A stretch of 50,460 bases of DNA, from assembly GCA_032718475.1 (NCBI GenBank), contig JAUCBJ010000680.1, positions 1-50,460 on the forward strand, read 5' to 3'. Source of the stretch: Nemertoderma westbladi (lineage: Eukaryota; Xenacoelomorpha; Nemertodermatida; Nemertodermatidae). This document shows positions 33,501-40,900 of the stretch, piece after piece (the first letter of the stretch is position 1; every line of letters begins with the position of its first letter). The notes under the pieces were generated by a model, which worked only from the letters and a program-made list of their open reading frames with translations, did not search any database and was not told the DNA's origin. The position numbers and the translations under genes were made by a program.

Positions 33501-34907
33501 GGTGTACAACGGTGGATGAAAGCGAATTATTACCGGTTTGTTTTTCGATAGGAGCTTCTTATCTCTACACGTGCAACTGGGCAAATACTAGGAAATAATT
33601 CATCTGTGTGAGATAGTGCCAAAGAAGGGTGATCCCTTCAATTAAACTTGACAGTGTTAATGTTAAAAATTGAAACAATATGCATTCAAAAGGGTGTGTT
33701 TAACCAAAACGTTTTGGAATATGAGGCCCTTATAAACTTACTTACGGTAATTGTCGGTACTTATAAACCTTTGAATAATATCTCGAAATAATGAAAGTAA
33801 TCAACTTGTTTATAACCGGTGGTGAATACATTTAACAGACAATAGATTTATTCAATGTGGCTGGGGTTTGCGTTGCAATGGCATCAACATAAAGAGATAA
33901 TATTAATAAATTAATTAATATATAAGATAATTAATACGATAATATATTAATTATATCTGAGTTGATTATTGTGAATTCGATTTATTTAATTTGTTAATTC
34001 TTATTTTCTTATTCCGATTATTTTAGGATAAACGAGGTTTTGAATATGGTTGGAACAAGGGAGGAGTTCGCTAAAACAATAGAGGGCGTAGAAGGTAATA
34101 CTGTACGCCTAGAAAGGGATGCTGAGACCTTGAAAGACAATGACCCTCTGCGTACAGAAGATGTTTACACCACTATGGAAAACGAAGTTAGTAATAAAAC
34201 AATAGTCGTACTTAAATACCTAAACATATTTCCTAGGTGATATTTAACCATGTTTCCACACTGTTGTGTAGACAATTAATTGTTCCATAATGTTCGAGGG
34301 ATTAGCTTTATTCCAATACTCAGTGTTGCAAAACTATTACTGGTCCAATATCATAAAAACAGGATGAGGACTAAAGGACAAGGATAATGACTGAAGAATG
34401 TATCTCTTGTCAATTTAAATATTATTTTAATTGAAATTCCAAATTAACGTAGCAGTTATAGTACCGGTAATATTAAATTATATATATAATTATAATATAA
34501 TTAAATATTACAAACAAGCTGATTATTTTTTAAATGTTCACCAACTATTTCAGGTCCATCAAGGTCTGATGGATCTCCGGGCGTTGAATCCCACCGCCGA
34601 TAAACTGTCCGCAGAAGGACGGGAAACCGATAAAAAGGCTATCCGATCGATAATCACGAATCTTACAGAAAGACTTCATAGATGTAAGCTGCTGATCCGC
34701 AGCTGTTTGGAGGATTGGAGTGATATCCAGAGGAATAGGGCGTCTGTACATGATCTCATTCAGGATCTTTCTGATTGGCTACAATCCCTGGAAGATAAGA
34801 TTACACACAAAGAAAAGTTGCCACTATCATCTCGCAGCGTCGAAGATAAACTGTCTTTGGGTGCGAAGTGGAGTAGAGAAATGGGACAACGGATGGAAAC
34901 ATTAGCT
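12444..34907 (+). CDS. Giant spectrin-repeat protein, internal 17 exons (nesprin/SYNE-like?)
   Basis: This spans all the exons listed below. With GT-AG splicing their phases match at every junction, and they total 4620 nt, exactly 1540 codons, with no stop. The protein is almost wholly alpha-helical, with heptad patterns and the spaced tryptophans of spectrin-repeat helix A (for example EWRDGLEKI, VADWLNNSKERA, FNNWVQGIRDQL, LSDWLQSLEDKI). That suggests roughly 13-15 repeats. Proteins of this kind link actin or microtubules to membranes or nuclei. No actin-binding, EF-hand or KASH domain is in the window, so the family is uncertain: nesprin is my first guess, then spectraplakin (MACF/dystonin) or dystrophin relatives. 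The gene is open at both ends. One intron holds three other genes. Confidence 0.85.
12842..13006 (+). CDS. Spectrin-repeat gene, exon b (55 codons)
   Basis: The acceptor is TTTCCCAAAAG and the donor is GAG|GTTATA (weak), phase 0 to 0. It encodes a helix B/C-like segment (YSLEELIDSVEEFVIEYPGR). Confidence 0.75.
13156..13296 (+). CDS. Spectrin-repeat gene, exon c (47 codons)
   Basis: The acceptor is TTTCACTTAG and the donor is GAG|GTATGT, phase 0 to 0. It encodes YTQCRGWIESARTDIL, a helix A with the conserved tryptophan. Confidence 0.8.
13297..14346 (+). other. Intron, AT-rich, with a G15 run
   Basis: This 1.05-kb intron has no coding signal on either strand. The only notable feature is a run of 15 G at 14176-14190. 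Confidence 0.7.
14347..14541 (+). CDS. Spectrin-repeat gene, exon d (65 codons)
   Basis: The acceptor is TTTACATTTCAG and the donor is TGG|GTAAAT, phase 0 to 0. It encodes a continuous charged helix (DVESLQLDWKKLLDEITSLK). Confidence 0.85.
14711..15327. mobile_element. MITE-like element with long imperfect terminal inverted repeats
   Basis: The left end (GGTTCACAGATTCACTTCGCG, then CACGTAAGTCCAG about 90 bp in) matches the reverse complement of the right end (TTCGCAGATAAACTTCGCG, then CACGTAAGTCCAG). That gives imperfect inverted repeats of roughly 110 bp. The interior has a diverged 150-bp direct duplication (about 14841 and 14991, sharing GGCAGACAGA and AAGTCTGT words). There is no transposase and no clear target duplication, so the ends are approximate. 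It lies in the intron between exons d and e. Confidence 0.6.
15651..15914 (+). CDS. Spectrin-repeat gene, exon e (88 codons)
   Basis: A strong polypyrimidine tract and TTCTTCAG precede it; the donor is GAT|GTAAGT, phase 0 to 0. It encodes CHFERWLQQSYEALDGL (helix A) and most of helices B and C of one repeat. Confidence 0.88.
16109..16287 (+). CDS. Spectrin-repeat gene, exon f
   Basis: The acceptor is TTCTTCAACAG and the donor is GACAG|GTGAGA, leaving phase 2. The product is helical, with QYDKEVRTIMELLNQCMEEG and HKLTSLKSLID. Confidence 0.85.
16630..16723 (+). CDS. Spectrin-repeat gene, exon g
   Basis: The acceptor is TTATTTTCCAG and the donor is CAACAG|GTAGCT. It completes the split codon from exon f and encodes YIEELGNKLLKES, a helix B-like segment. 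Confidence 0.85.
16848..17059 (+). CDS. Spectrin-repeat gene, exon h
   Basis: The acceptor is ATTTTAG and the donor is TTCAG|GTAAAA, ending in phase 2. It carries two spectrin-type tryptophans, in NEWRDGLEKI and FEVWLEAIELKL, so it spans a repeat boundary. Confidence 0.88.
17278..17487 (+). CDS. Spectrin-repeat gene, exon i
   Basis: The acceptor is ACAATATAG and the donor is TACAG|GTTAGT, phase 2 to 2. It encodes helix B/C sequence (LLDSLTQLAEDLLDQS and ARYESVTGLASSYLKQLE). Confidence 0.85.
17488..18197. other. Intron with a possible broken gene fragment on the minus strand
   Basis: This 710-bp intron contains a minus-strand stretch (about 17605-17910) with protein-like composition in two frames: a run including EDTKSLDGTCYVVFTV in one frame and IEQSHPALQDIAFAVRTR in another. 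A frameshift near 17815 would join them, as in a decayed gene copy. I do not recognise the family. It may be chance. Confidence 0.3.
18198..18315 (+). CDS. Spectrin-repeat gene, exon j
   Basis: The acceptor is TTTTTTTTAATATAG and the donor is CTC|GTGAGT, ending in phase 0. It encodes REAIQDCERRLLHLSRKV, a helix A-like segment. Confidence 0.85.
18316..18835 (+). other. Intron, no other feature seen
   Basis: This 520-bp AT-rich intron ends in the acceptor TATATTTTCAG. I see no coding sequence, structured RNA or transposon in it. Confidence 0.6.
18836..19060 (+). CDS. Spectrin-repeat gene, exon k (75 codons)
   Basis: The acceptor is TATATTTTCAG and the donor is ACAGAG|GTGGGT, phase 0 to 0. The product is a continuous helix with QLENLKESCTTLSRTGNQIG. 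Confidence 0.87.
19175..20884 (+). CDS. Spectrin-repeat gene, exon l (large, 570 codons)
   Basis: This is the largest exon, 1710 nt, phase 0 to 0, with acceptor TTTTTTTTCAG and donor CAG|GTAAGG. It encodes about five spectrin repeats without interruption, with helix-A tryptophans in VNSWLNTQTKLL near its start and in VADWLNNSKERASKL and FNNWVQGIRDQL near its end. The middle repeats lack the tryptophan but keep heptads, such as VKRLEDYLNELAELVKKVEE. Its size beside the 94-354-nt neighbouring exons suggests intron loss in this part of the gene. Confidence 0.93.
20885..22990. other. First part of the 11.7-kb host intron
   Basis: This is the start of intron 20885-32617. Apart from the 24-bp minisatellite at 21958-22497 I see only AT-rich non-coding DNA and short chance ORFs. 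The flanks of the array (about 21500-21955 and 22500-22750) are less AT-rich and may belong to an unrecognised transposon. Confidence 0.5.
21958..22497. repeat. 24-bp minisatellite, about 22.5 copies
   Basis: The unit is CTACACGCTCCGACAACTGTTACC, very uniform, with single-base variants and one 21-bp unit lacking CTA near 22460. Because 24 is a multiple of 3, the minus strand reads as an uninterrupted 8-residue repeat (VTVVGACR); with no promoter or flanking coding sequence this is not called a gene. Confidence 0.96.
22991..25606 (-). CDS. Intronless protein with a QP-rich repeat and four cold-shock-like domains, 871 aa
   Basis: An intact single-exon ORF, antisense within an intron of the spectrin gene. 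The start ATG has a strong context (AAAATGG). The N-terminal 170 residues are predicted helical with no family I recognise. Residues about 250-410 hold four to five copies of a 41-residue repeat rich in Gln and Pro (PGHHVQQGVEQG and AIQPVPSQSGNYMQPVPY). The C-terminal half has four degenerate repeats of roughly 80-110 residues, starting near 480, 575, 687 and 790 with T-Y-x-G (KTYSGHC, TTYLGCC, VTYNGRV, KTYNGLY). The first contains NNKFGFIEP, like the nucleic-acid-binding strand of cold-shock domains. An RNA-binding role like that of UNR/CSDE1 is possible but unproven. The absence of introns suggests a retrogene. Confidence 0.85.
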   Translation of the reverse strand: MAANHNVASNLDVGLVDQFSKMKDIYSSRLDINCSSKSQEIENNLTLVNTNYSRFLTFVEKECNSLADFDKETHLNKLHKILEMIVEKQIDILQEHISWYYCSTSLPSSEINHLQILYNLGSKLDSFVEIWTSELLEEAMSVLQITPKELTQILLRRCNYKGEWFRGPVKSQPSVQNVLKTSIVQAEGPASRPPNNPPPPTNIPLNMLQEGYQTLQCHAIPNTNMTLMQTPEVYQTQRIQPGLFQTHHVEQGMEQDHQFPLLPISHGAIQPVPSQSGNYMQPVPYPGHHVQQGVEQGHQFPLPPISHGAIQPVPSQSGNYMQPVPYPGHHVQQGVEQGHQFPLPPINHGAIQPVPFQSGNYMQPIPYPGHHVQQGVEQGQKFPLPSISHGTIQPVPPQSGTYMQPEPFPGHYLLQRVEHSLEFHQPPLRTMQHESDIQQFSNSLLVNHLEGLNARLKHTQLDHNKLHFATNLEEGCIMKENKTYSGHCLYLDVNNKFGFIEPTKLRETVVHFYTSKVHNNGYLLSLREGDAVIFQCKRTMDRNKPYVYEVTWVSVQGVDACCSGRSYEKPNIEEDTTYLGCCAFYIYKYGYILPLDSNNKVLCDCHSIYFIQSRIHINNYRWIGNLHYRQILFQYKYDSFGIRHATCVTIRGDTSCEIARNINMSQKDATATDNIPNGTVNVDLLKNGVTYNGRVLLVGKNYWFTIPEVNGMELCECYSMLTMPKDIHINGHRMTPENNTHVKFRFYTARLCERIRNRASIVTVAGDFNCRAAQMVNEGSGEVTNTLLDVTKTYNGLYYVNEYYPEYYGFIIPKIDGSELCKCYNVYVHRKDTSISDKVPVNIIDQAAHPVTFQFQYEETGNRVATWMELI
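24440..24850 (-). repeat. In-frame 123-bp coding tandem repeat
   Basis: The copies, period 123 bp (41 codons), lie inside the cold-shock-like gene. The middle copies are nearly identical and the outer ones diverged. The period keeps the frame. Confidence 0.9.
25607..27419. other. Intergenic stretch between divergent genes; possible shared promoter region
   Basis: This 1.8 kb separates the starts of the antisense cold-shock-like gene and TIMM10B, within the host intron, and is the only room for their promoters. It is AT-rich. A perfect tandem pair of a roughly 21-bp word (GAATGTTGAATATATTAATCA) lies near 26450-26485, and a TGTTTG-rich microsatellite near 26620-26660. No ORF worth calling is present. 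Confidence 0.5.
27420..27743 (+). CDS. TIMM10B: Small TIM chaperone, TIMM10B (Tim10b/Tim9b) type, 107 aa
   Basis: This is a mitochondrial intermembrane-space chaperone subunit that takes part in delivering carrier precursors to the TIM22 inner-membrane translocase. The twin CX3C signature is complete (CFSLC and CLNSC, residues about 39-64), as needed for the two disulfides of the helix hairpin. The N-terminus (QQRAELIKLQKKETEFQMRT) and the FNRSSVEDSDEICLNSC stretch match the Tim10b class better than Tim9, Tim10, Tim8 or Tim13. It is a single exon, with a length normal for the family. The stop is followed within 4 bp by AATAAA. It lies on the sense strand of the spectrin intron, 253 bp before COG3. 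Confidence 0.88.
   Translation: MNTTASQQRAELIKLQKKETEFQMRTFMNLYNEITSKCFSLCVNRFNRSSVEDSDEICLNSCVSRFAKLNQRLTLAFVDNNQKKLQQQMQEAAITSANSAAAFSNPV
27747..27752 (+). terminator. Polyadenylation signal AATAAA of TIMM10B
   Basis: A canonical AATAAA lies immediately after the TIMM10B stop codon. It would give a very short 3' UTR, and it argues for an independent mRNA end before COG3 or for cleavage coupled to trans-splicing. Confidence 0.55.
27997..30336 (+). CDS. COG3: Conserved oligomeric Golgi complex subunit 3, 779 aa
   Basis: COG3 (Sec34) is a lobe A subunit of the COG tether, which captures retrograde vesicles at Golgi cisternae and so keeps glycosylation enzymes in place. The Sec34 core is recognisable: QRLSYFNELERLDQRLNS (residues about 161-178), the conserved YLARFNQCLNKSLGLVKGYVETAL segment about 40 residues on, and a helical CATCHR-like C-terminus (SVGLVKELRDFVDKAKVI). 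The length is close to that of animal orthologues (about 780-830). ATG 27997 has purine at -3 and G at +4. It is one exon. It is clearly GC- and CpG-richer than the surrounding intron and the spectrin exons, which fits an old retrocopy that replaced the parent gene, or codon-usage selection. No lesion is visible. Confidence 0.92.
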   Translation: MESPAVDLEKQRSILERLSLWDSKENPLAGLTESQRDDVSLLSSIISNTRLPGQLEPVSNATPSNQSQLTHKASLRIADELQEATNSDELHELAELRDSLGSSVDECEAMLTAVDAGLVRLSRLSRELAGVTASTTALHDDCDERVRQRGDLAASAESLAQRLSYFNELERLDQRLNSGGLSASSDGFLVALGRIDECVAFLRAHPEYRDSAVYLARFNQCLNKSLGLVKGYVETALVGATDALIKREGEATRSDNAVTLFYGKFRANAPRIKSLMERLERRDGCAAEYRAVLEECRTCYVSQRERLVRPSVVAAMGELASEHRRDHCTMVRTGAVFMVHLSRDEYQLYQHFFTRPCKRLDALLESLCAALYDIFRPMVIRVNHLETLAELCAILKDEMLENYVQRDPEELAALGNVFTQMLEDVQERLVYRTSIYTRTDILGYSPSPGDLAYPDKLLMMESIASSLNNRSNSLDSEGFESVSMSDSVVGQSSVSPADIHGMWFPTVRRTMVCLSKLYRCLDKSIFQGLSQEALSMCVVSLESASSRLVAERGTVHGRLFLIKHLLILREQISPFKAEFSIGETSIDFSHTASAVRGFWSHKRDGKLLALSSENAFLALLLEGSPQATEVRHDSRKQVDVHLKQSCLRFIDESSVGLVKELRDFVDKAKVIVELKKQGETGVCVKDQPWGSPETIHDLVASTSRNVKTKLPGLLSTMRLYLANKETELVLFRAIRSNVQSVYSDASRLVTDTYDEESVAIIGCPSVEELNLILSVSLFN
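30974..31276. mobile_element. 303-bp MITE with TAA target duplication, PIF/Harbinger-like
   Basis: The ends AGCCCCGTTCGCATCCA and, reverse-complemented, AGGCCCGTTCACATCCA form a 17-bp inverted repeat with two mismatches. TAA flanks both sides (30971-30973 and 31277-31279). A 3-bp TWA duplication is typical of PIF/Harbinger elements. The interior is GC-richer than its surroundings and non-coding, so the element is non-autonomous. Confidence 0.75.
31781..32399. mobile_element. 619-bp non-autonomous DNA transposon with inverted ends
   Basis: The left end GGGGCCGTGCACAAATGATG and the reverse complement of the right end, GGGGTCGTGCACAAATGATG, differ at one of 20 positions. Long C-runs (31826-31855) and GTCAC/GTGAC words lie just inside each end. 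The flanks share only ATA, so the target-site duplication is uncertain. It carries no transposase. Confidence 0.72.
32618..32762 (+). CDS. Spectrin-repeat gene, exon m
   Basis: The acceptor is TTATATTTTGCAG and the donor is TTAA|GTGAGT, phase 0 in and 1 out. It encodes VLQSQNSEISPMLQELERS and a following helix. It is the first exon after the 11.7-kb intron. Confidence 0.85.
33066..33213 (+). CDS. Spectrin-repeat gene, exon n
   Basis: The acceptor is TATATGTTAG and the donor is TACAG|GTAGGT. It completes the codon split after exon m and ends in phase 2. It encodes SSAWLTAMQNQLVQL, a helix A with tryptophan. Confidence 0.86.
33320..33475 (+). CDS. Spectrin-repeat gene, exon o
   Basis: The acceptor is TTTTGATTCAG and the donor is CAAAG|GTTTGT, phase 2 to 2. 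The product is a continuous helix (RDLNQRVDNYKSDIETL). Confidence 0.85.
33476..34026 (+). other. Intron, nothing further seen
   Basis: This 551-bp AT-rich intron has no coding, repeat or transposon signal that I can support. Confidence 0.6.
34027..34186 (+). CDS. Spectrin-repeat gene, exon p
   Basis: The acceptor is TTATTTTAG and the donor is AACGAA|GTTAGT, ending in phase 0. It encodes INEVLNMVGTREEFAKTIEG, a helix B/C-like segment. Confidence 0.85.
34187..34553 (+). other. Intron, nothing further seen
   Basis: This 367-bp AT-rich intron ends in CAACTATTTCAG. No other feature is visible. Confidence 0.6.
34554..34907 (+). CDS. Spectrin-repeat gene, exon q, last in the window (118 codons)
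   Basis: The acceptor is CAACTATTTCAG and the donor is TTAGCT|GTGAGT, phase 0 to 0. It encodes about one repeat, with LSDWLQSLEDKITHKEKLPL as helix A. The intron that follows is the 37-bp array, and no further exon is found before the right edge. The intron is therefore over 15.5 kb, or the gene ends off the window. Confidence 0.9.
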
Positions 34908-37900
34908 GTGAGTCTCATGGCCGTGTACCATCTTTCCTTTCCCATTGTGTGTCCCGGTCGTGTACCATCCTTCCATACTCATTGTGTGTCCTTGTCGTGT
35001 ACCATTCTTCCTTACCCATTGTATGTCATGGTCGTGTCTCATCCTTCCTTTCCCATTGTGTGTCCTTGACGTGTACCATCCTTCCTTACCCATTGTGTGT
35101 CCTGGTCGTGTACCATCCTTCCTTACCCATTGTATGTCCTGGTCGTGTACCATCCTTCCTTACCCATTGTGTGTCCTGGTCGTGTACCATCCTTCCTTAC
35201 CCATTGTGTGTCCTTGACGTGTACCATCCTTCCTTACCCATTGTGTGTCCTTGACGTGTACCATCCTTTCTTACCCATTGTATGTCCTGGTCGTGTCTCA
35301 TCCTTCCTTTCCCATTGTGTGTCCTTGTCGTGCACCATCCTTCCTTACTCATTGTGTGTCCTGGTCGTGTACCATCCTTTCTTACCCATTGTATGTCCTG
35401 GTCGTGTCTCATCCTTCCTTTCCCATTGTGTGTCCTTGTCGTGTACCATCCTTCCTTACCCATTGTGTGGCCTTGTCGTGTACCATCCTTCCTTACCCAT
35501 TGTGTGTCCTTGACGTGTACCATCCTTCCTTTCCCATTGTGTGTCCTTGACGTGTACCATCCTTCCTTACCCATTGTGTGTCCTTGTCGTGTACCATCCT
35601 TCCTTACACATTGTGTGGCCTTGTCGTGTACCATCCTTCCTTACACATTGTGTGTCCTGGTCGTGTACCATGCTTCCTTACCCATTGTGTGTCCTGGTCG
35701 TGTACCATCCTTCCTTACCCATTGTGTGTCCTGGTCGTGTACCATCCTTCCTTTCCCATTGTGTGTCCTTGACGTGTACCATCCTTCCTTACCCATTGTG
35801 TGTCCTTGACGTGTACCATCCTTCCTTTCCCATTGTGTGTCCTGGTCGTGTACCATCCTTCCTTACCCATTGGGTGTCCTTGACGTGTACCATCCTTCCT
35901 TACCCATTGTGTGTCCTTGACGTGTACCATCCTTCCTTACCCATTGTGTGTCCTTGACGTGTACCATCCTTCCTTACCCATTGTGTGTCCTTGACGTGTA
36001 CCATCCTTCCTTACACATTGTGTGTCCTGGTCGTGTACCATCCTTCCTTACCTATTGTGTGTCCTGGTCGTGTACCATCCTTCCTTACCCATTGTGTGTC
36101 CTGGTCGTGTACCATCCTTCCTTTCCCATTGTGTGTCCTTGACGTGTACCATCCTTCCTTACCCATTGTGTGTCCTGGTCGTGTACCATGCTTCCTTACC
36201 CATTGTGTGTCCTGGTCGTGTACCATCCTTCCTTACCCATTGTGTGTCCTGGTCGTGTACCATCCTTCCTTTCCCATTGTGTGTCCTTGACGTGTACCAT
36301 CCTTCCTTACCCATTGTGTGTCCTTGACGTGTACCATCCTTCCTTTCCCATTGTGTGTCCTGGTCGTGTACCATCCTTCCTTACCCATTGGGTGTCCTTG
36401 ACGTGTACCATCCTTCCTTACCCATTGTGTGTCCTTGACGTGTACCATCCTTCCTTACCCATTGTGTGTCCTTGACGTGTACCATCCTTCCTTACCCATT
36501 GTGTGTCCTTGACGTGTACCATCCTTCCTTACCCATTGGGTGTCCTTGACGTGTACCATCCTTCCTTACCCATTGTGTGTCCTTGACGTGTACCATCCTT
36601 CCTTACCCATTGTGTGTCCTTGACGTGTACCATCCTTCCTTACCCATTGTGTGTCCTTGACGTGTACCATCCTTCCTTACCCATTGTGTGTCCTTGACGT
36701 GTACCATCCTTCCTTACCCATTGTGTGTCCTTGACGTGTACCATCCTTCCTTTCCCATTGTGTGTCCTGGTCGTGTACCATCCTTCCTTACCCATTGGGT
36801 GTCCTTGACGTGTACCATCCTTCCTTACCCATTGTGTGTCCTTGACGTGTACCATCCTTCCTTACCCATTGTGTGTCCTTGACGTGTACCATCCTTCCTT
36901 ACCCATTGTATGTCCTGGTCGTGTACCATCCTTCCTTACACATTGTGTGTCCTGGTCGTGTACCATCCTTCCTTACCTATTGTGTGTTCTTGTCGTGTAC
37001 CATCCTTCCTTACCCATTGTATGTCTGGTCGTGTCTCATCCTTCCTTAGCCATTGTGTGTCCTTGACGTGTACCATCCTTCCTTACCCATTGTGTGTCCT
37101 GGTCGTGTACCATCCTTCCTTACCCATTGTATGTCTGGTCGTGTCTCATCCTTCCTTAGCCATTGTATATCCTGGTCGTGTACCATCCTTCCTTACCCAT
37201 TGTGTGTCCCGGTCGTGTACCATCCTTCCTTGCCCATTGTGTGTCCTGGTCGTGTACCATCCTTCCTTACCCATTGTATGTCTGGTCGTGTCTCATCCTT
37301 CCTTAGCCATTGTGTGTCCTGGTCGTGTACCATCCTTCCTTACCCATTGTGTGTCCCGGTCGTGTACCATCCTTCCTTACCCATTGTGTGTCCTTGACGT
37401 GTACCATCCTTCCTTACCCATTGTGTGTCCTTGTCGTGTACCATCCTTCCTTACCCATTGTGTGTCCTTGTCATGTACCATCCTTCCTTACCCATTGTGT
37501 GTCCTTGTCATGTACCATCCTTCCTTACCCATTGTGTGTCCTTGTCGTGTACCATCCTTCCTTACCCATTGTGTGTCCTGGTCGTGTTCCATCCTTCCTT
37601 ACCCATTGTGTGTCCGTGACGTGTACCATCCTTCCTTACCCATTGTGTGTCCTTGACGTGTACCATCCTTCCTTACCCATTGTGTGTCCGTGACGTGTAC
37701 CATCCTTCCTTACCCATTGTGTGTCCGTGACGTGTACCATCCTTCCTTACCCATTGTGTGTCCGTGACGTGTACCATCCTTCCTTACTCATTGTGTGTCC
37801 TGGTCGTGTACCATCCTTCCTTACCCATTGTGTGTCCGTGACGTGTACCATCCTTCCTTACCCATTGTGTGTCCTTGACGTGTACCATCCCTCCTTACCC

Positions 37901-40900
37901 ATTGGGTGTCCTTGTCGTGTACCATCCTTCCTTACCCATTGTGTGTCCTTGTCGTGTACCATCCTTCCTTACCCATTGTGTGTCCTTACGTGTACCATCC
38001 TTCCTTACCCATTGTGTGTCCTTGTCGTGTACCATCCTTCCTTACCCATTGTGTGTCCTTGTCGTGTACCATCCTTCCTTACACATTGTGTGTCCTTGAC
38101 GTGTACCATCCTTCCTTTCCCATTGTGTGTCCTTGACGTGTACCATCCTTCCTTTCCCATTGTGTGTCCTTGACGTGTACCATCCTTCCTTACCCATTGT
38201 GTGTCCCTGTCGTGTCTCATCCTTCCTTACCCATTGTATGTCCTGGTCGCGTACCATCCTTCCTTACCCATTGTGTGTCCTTGACGTGTACCGTCCTTCC
38301 TTACCCATTGTGTGTCCCTGTCGTGTCTCATCCTTCCTTACTCATTGTGTGTCCTGGTCGCGTACCATCCTTCCTTACCCATTGTGTGTCCCTGTCGTGT
38401 CTCATCCTTCCTTACCCATTGTATGTCCTGGTCGCGTACCATCCTTCCTTACCCATTGTGTGTCCTTGACGTGTACCATCCTTCCTTACCCATTGTGTGT
38501 CATTGTCGTGTACCATCCTTCCTTACCCATTGTGTGTCCTTACGTGTACCATCCTTCCTTACCCATTGTGTGTCCTTGACGTGTACCATCCTTCCTTACC
38601 CATTGTGTGTCATTGTCGTGTACCATCCTTCCTTACCCATTGTGTGTCCTTACGTGTACCATCCTTCCTTACCCATTGTGTGTCCTTGACGTGTACCATC
38701 CTTCCTTACCCATTGTGTGTCCTTGACGTGTACCATCCTTCCTTACCCATTGTGTGTCCTTGACGTGTACCATCCTTCCTTACCCATTGTGTGTCCTTGA
38801 CGTGTACCTTCCTTCCTTACCCATTGTGTGTCCTTGTCGTGTACCATCCTTCCTTACCCATTGTGTGTCCCTGTCGTGTCTCATCCTTCCTTACTCATTG
38901 TGTGTCCTGGTCGCGTACCATCCTTCCTTACCCATTGTGTGTCATTGTCGTGTACCATCCTTCCTTACCCATTGTGTGTCCTTACGTGTACCATCCTTCC
39001 TTACCCATTGTGTGTCCTTGACGTGTATCATCCTTCCTTACCCATTGTGTGTCATTGACGTGTATCATCCTTCCTTACCCATTGTGTGTCATTGTCGTGT
39101 ACCATCCTTCCTTACACATTGGGTATCCTTGACGTGTACCTTCCTTCCTTACCCATTGTGTGTCCTTGTCGTGTACCATCCTTACTTACCCATTGTGTGT
39201 CCTTGTCGTGTCTCATCCTTCCTTAACCATTGTATGTCATGGTCGTGTACCATCCTTCCTTACCCATTGTGTGTCCTTGACGTGTACCATCCTTCCTTAC
39301 CCATTGTGTGTCCTTGACGTGTACCTTCCCTCCTTACCCTTTGTATGTCCTTGACGTGTACCATCCTTCCTTACCCATTGTGTGTCCTTGACGTGTACCA
39401 TCCTTCCTTACCCATTGTGTGTCCTTGACGTGTACCATCCTTCCTTACCCATTGTGTGTCCTTGACGTGTACCTTCCTTCTTTACCCATTGTGTGTCCTT
39501 GTCGTGTCTCATCCTTCCTTACCCATTGTGTGTCCTTGTCGTGTACCATCCTTCCTTACACATTGGGTATCCTTGACGTGTACCTTCCTTCCTTACCCAT
39601 TGTGTGTCCTTGTCGTGTACCATCCTTACTTACCCATTGTGTGTCCTTGTCGTGTCTCATCCTTCCTTAACCATTGTATGTCATGGTCGTGTACCATCCT
39701 TCCTTACCCATTGTGTGTCCTGGTCGTGTACCTTCCTTCCTTACCCATTGGGTATCCTTGACGTGTACCTTCCTTCCTTACCCTTTGTATGTCCTTGACG
39801 TGTACCATCCTTCCTTACCCATTGTGTGTCCTTGACGTGTACCTTCCTTCCTTACCCATTGTGTGTCCTTGTCGTGTACCATCCTTCCTTACCCATTGTG
39901 TGTCCTTAACGTGTACCATCCTTCCTTACCCATTGTATGTCCTGGTCGTGTCTCATCCTTCCTTTCCCATTGTGTGTCCTGGTCGTGTACCATCCTTCCT
40001 TACCCATTGTGTGTCCTTGTCGTGTACCATCCTTCCTTACCCATTGTGTGTCCTTGACGTGTACCATCCTTCCTTACCCATTGTGTGTCCTTGACGTGTA
40101 CCATCCTTCCTTACCCATTGTATGTCCTGGTCGTGTCTCATCCTTCCTTTCCCATTGTGTGTCCTGGTCGTGTCTCATCCTTCCTTTCCCATTGTGTGTC
40201 CTGGTCGTGTACCATCCTTCCTTACCCATTGTGTGTCCTTGTCGTGTACCATCCTTCCTTACCCATTGTGTGTCCTTGACGTGTACCATCCTTCCTTACC
40301 CATTGTGTGTCCTTGACGTGTACCATCCTTCCTTACCCATTGTGTGTCCTGGTCGTGTACCATCCTTCCTTACCCATTGTGTGTCCTTGACGTGTACCAT
40401 CCTTCCTTACCCATTGTATGTCCTGGTCGTGTCTCATCCTTCCTTTCCCATTGTGTGTCCTGGTCGTGTCTCATCCTTCCTTTCCCATTGTGTGTCCTGG
40501 TCGTGTACCATCCTTCCTTACCCATTGTGTGTCCTTGTCGTGTACCATCCTTCCTTACCCATTGTGTGTCCTTGACGTGTACCATCCCTCCTTACCCATT
40601 GTGTGTCCTTGACGTGTACCATCCTTCCTTACCCATTGTGTGTCCTGGTCGTGTACCATCCTTCCTTACCCATTGTGTGTCCTTGACGTGTACCATCCTT
40701 CCTTACCCATTGTGTGTCCTTGACGTGTACCATCCTTCCTTACCCATTGTGTGTCCTTGACGTGTACCATCCTTCCTTACCCATTGTGTGTCCTTGTCGT
40801 GTACCATCCTTCCTTACCCATTGTGTGTCCTTGTCGTGTACCATCCTTCCTTACCCATTGTGTGTCCTTGACGTGTACCATCCTTCCTTACCCATTGTGT

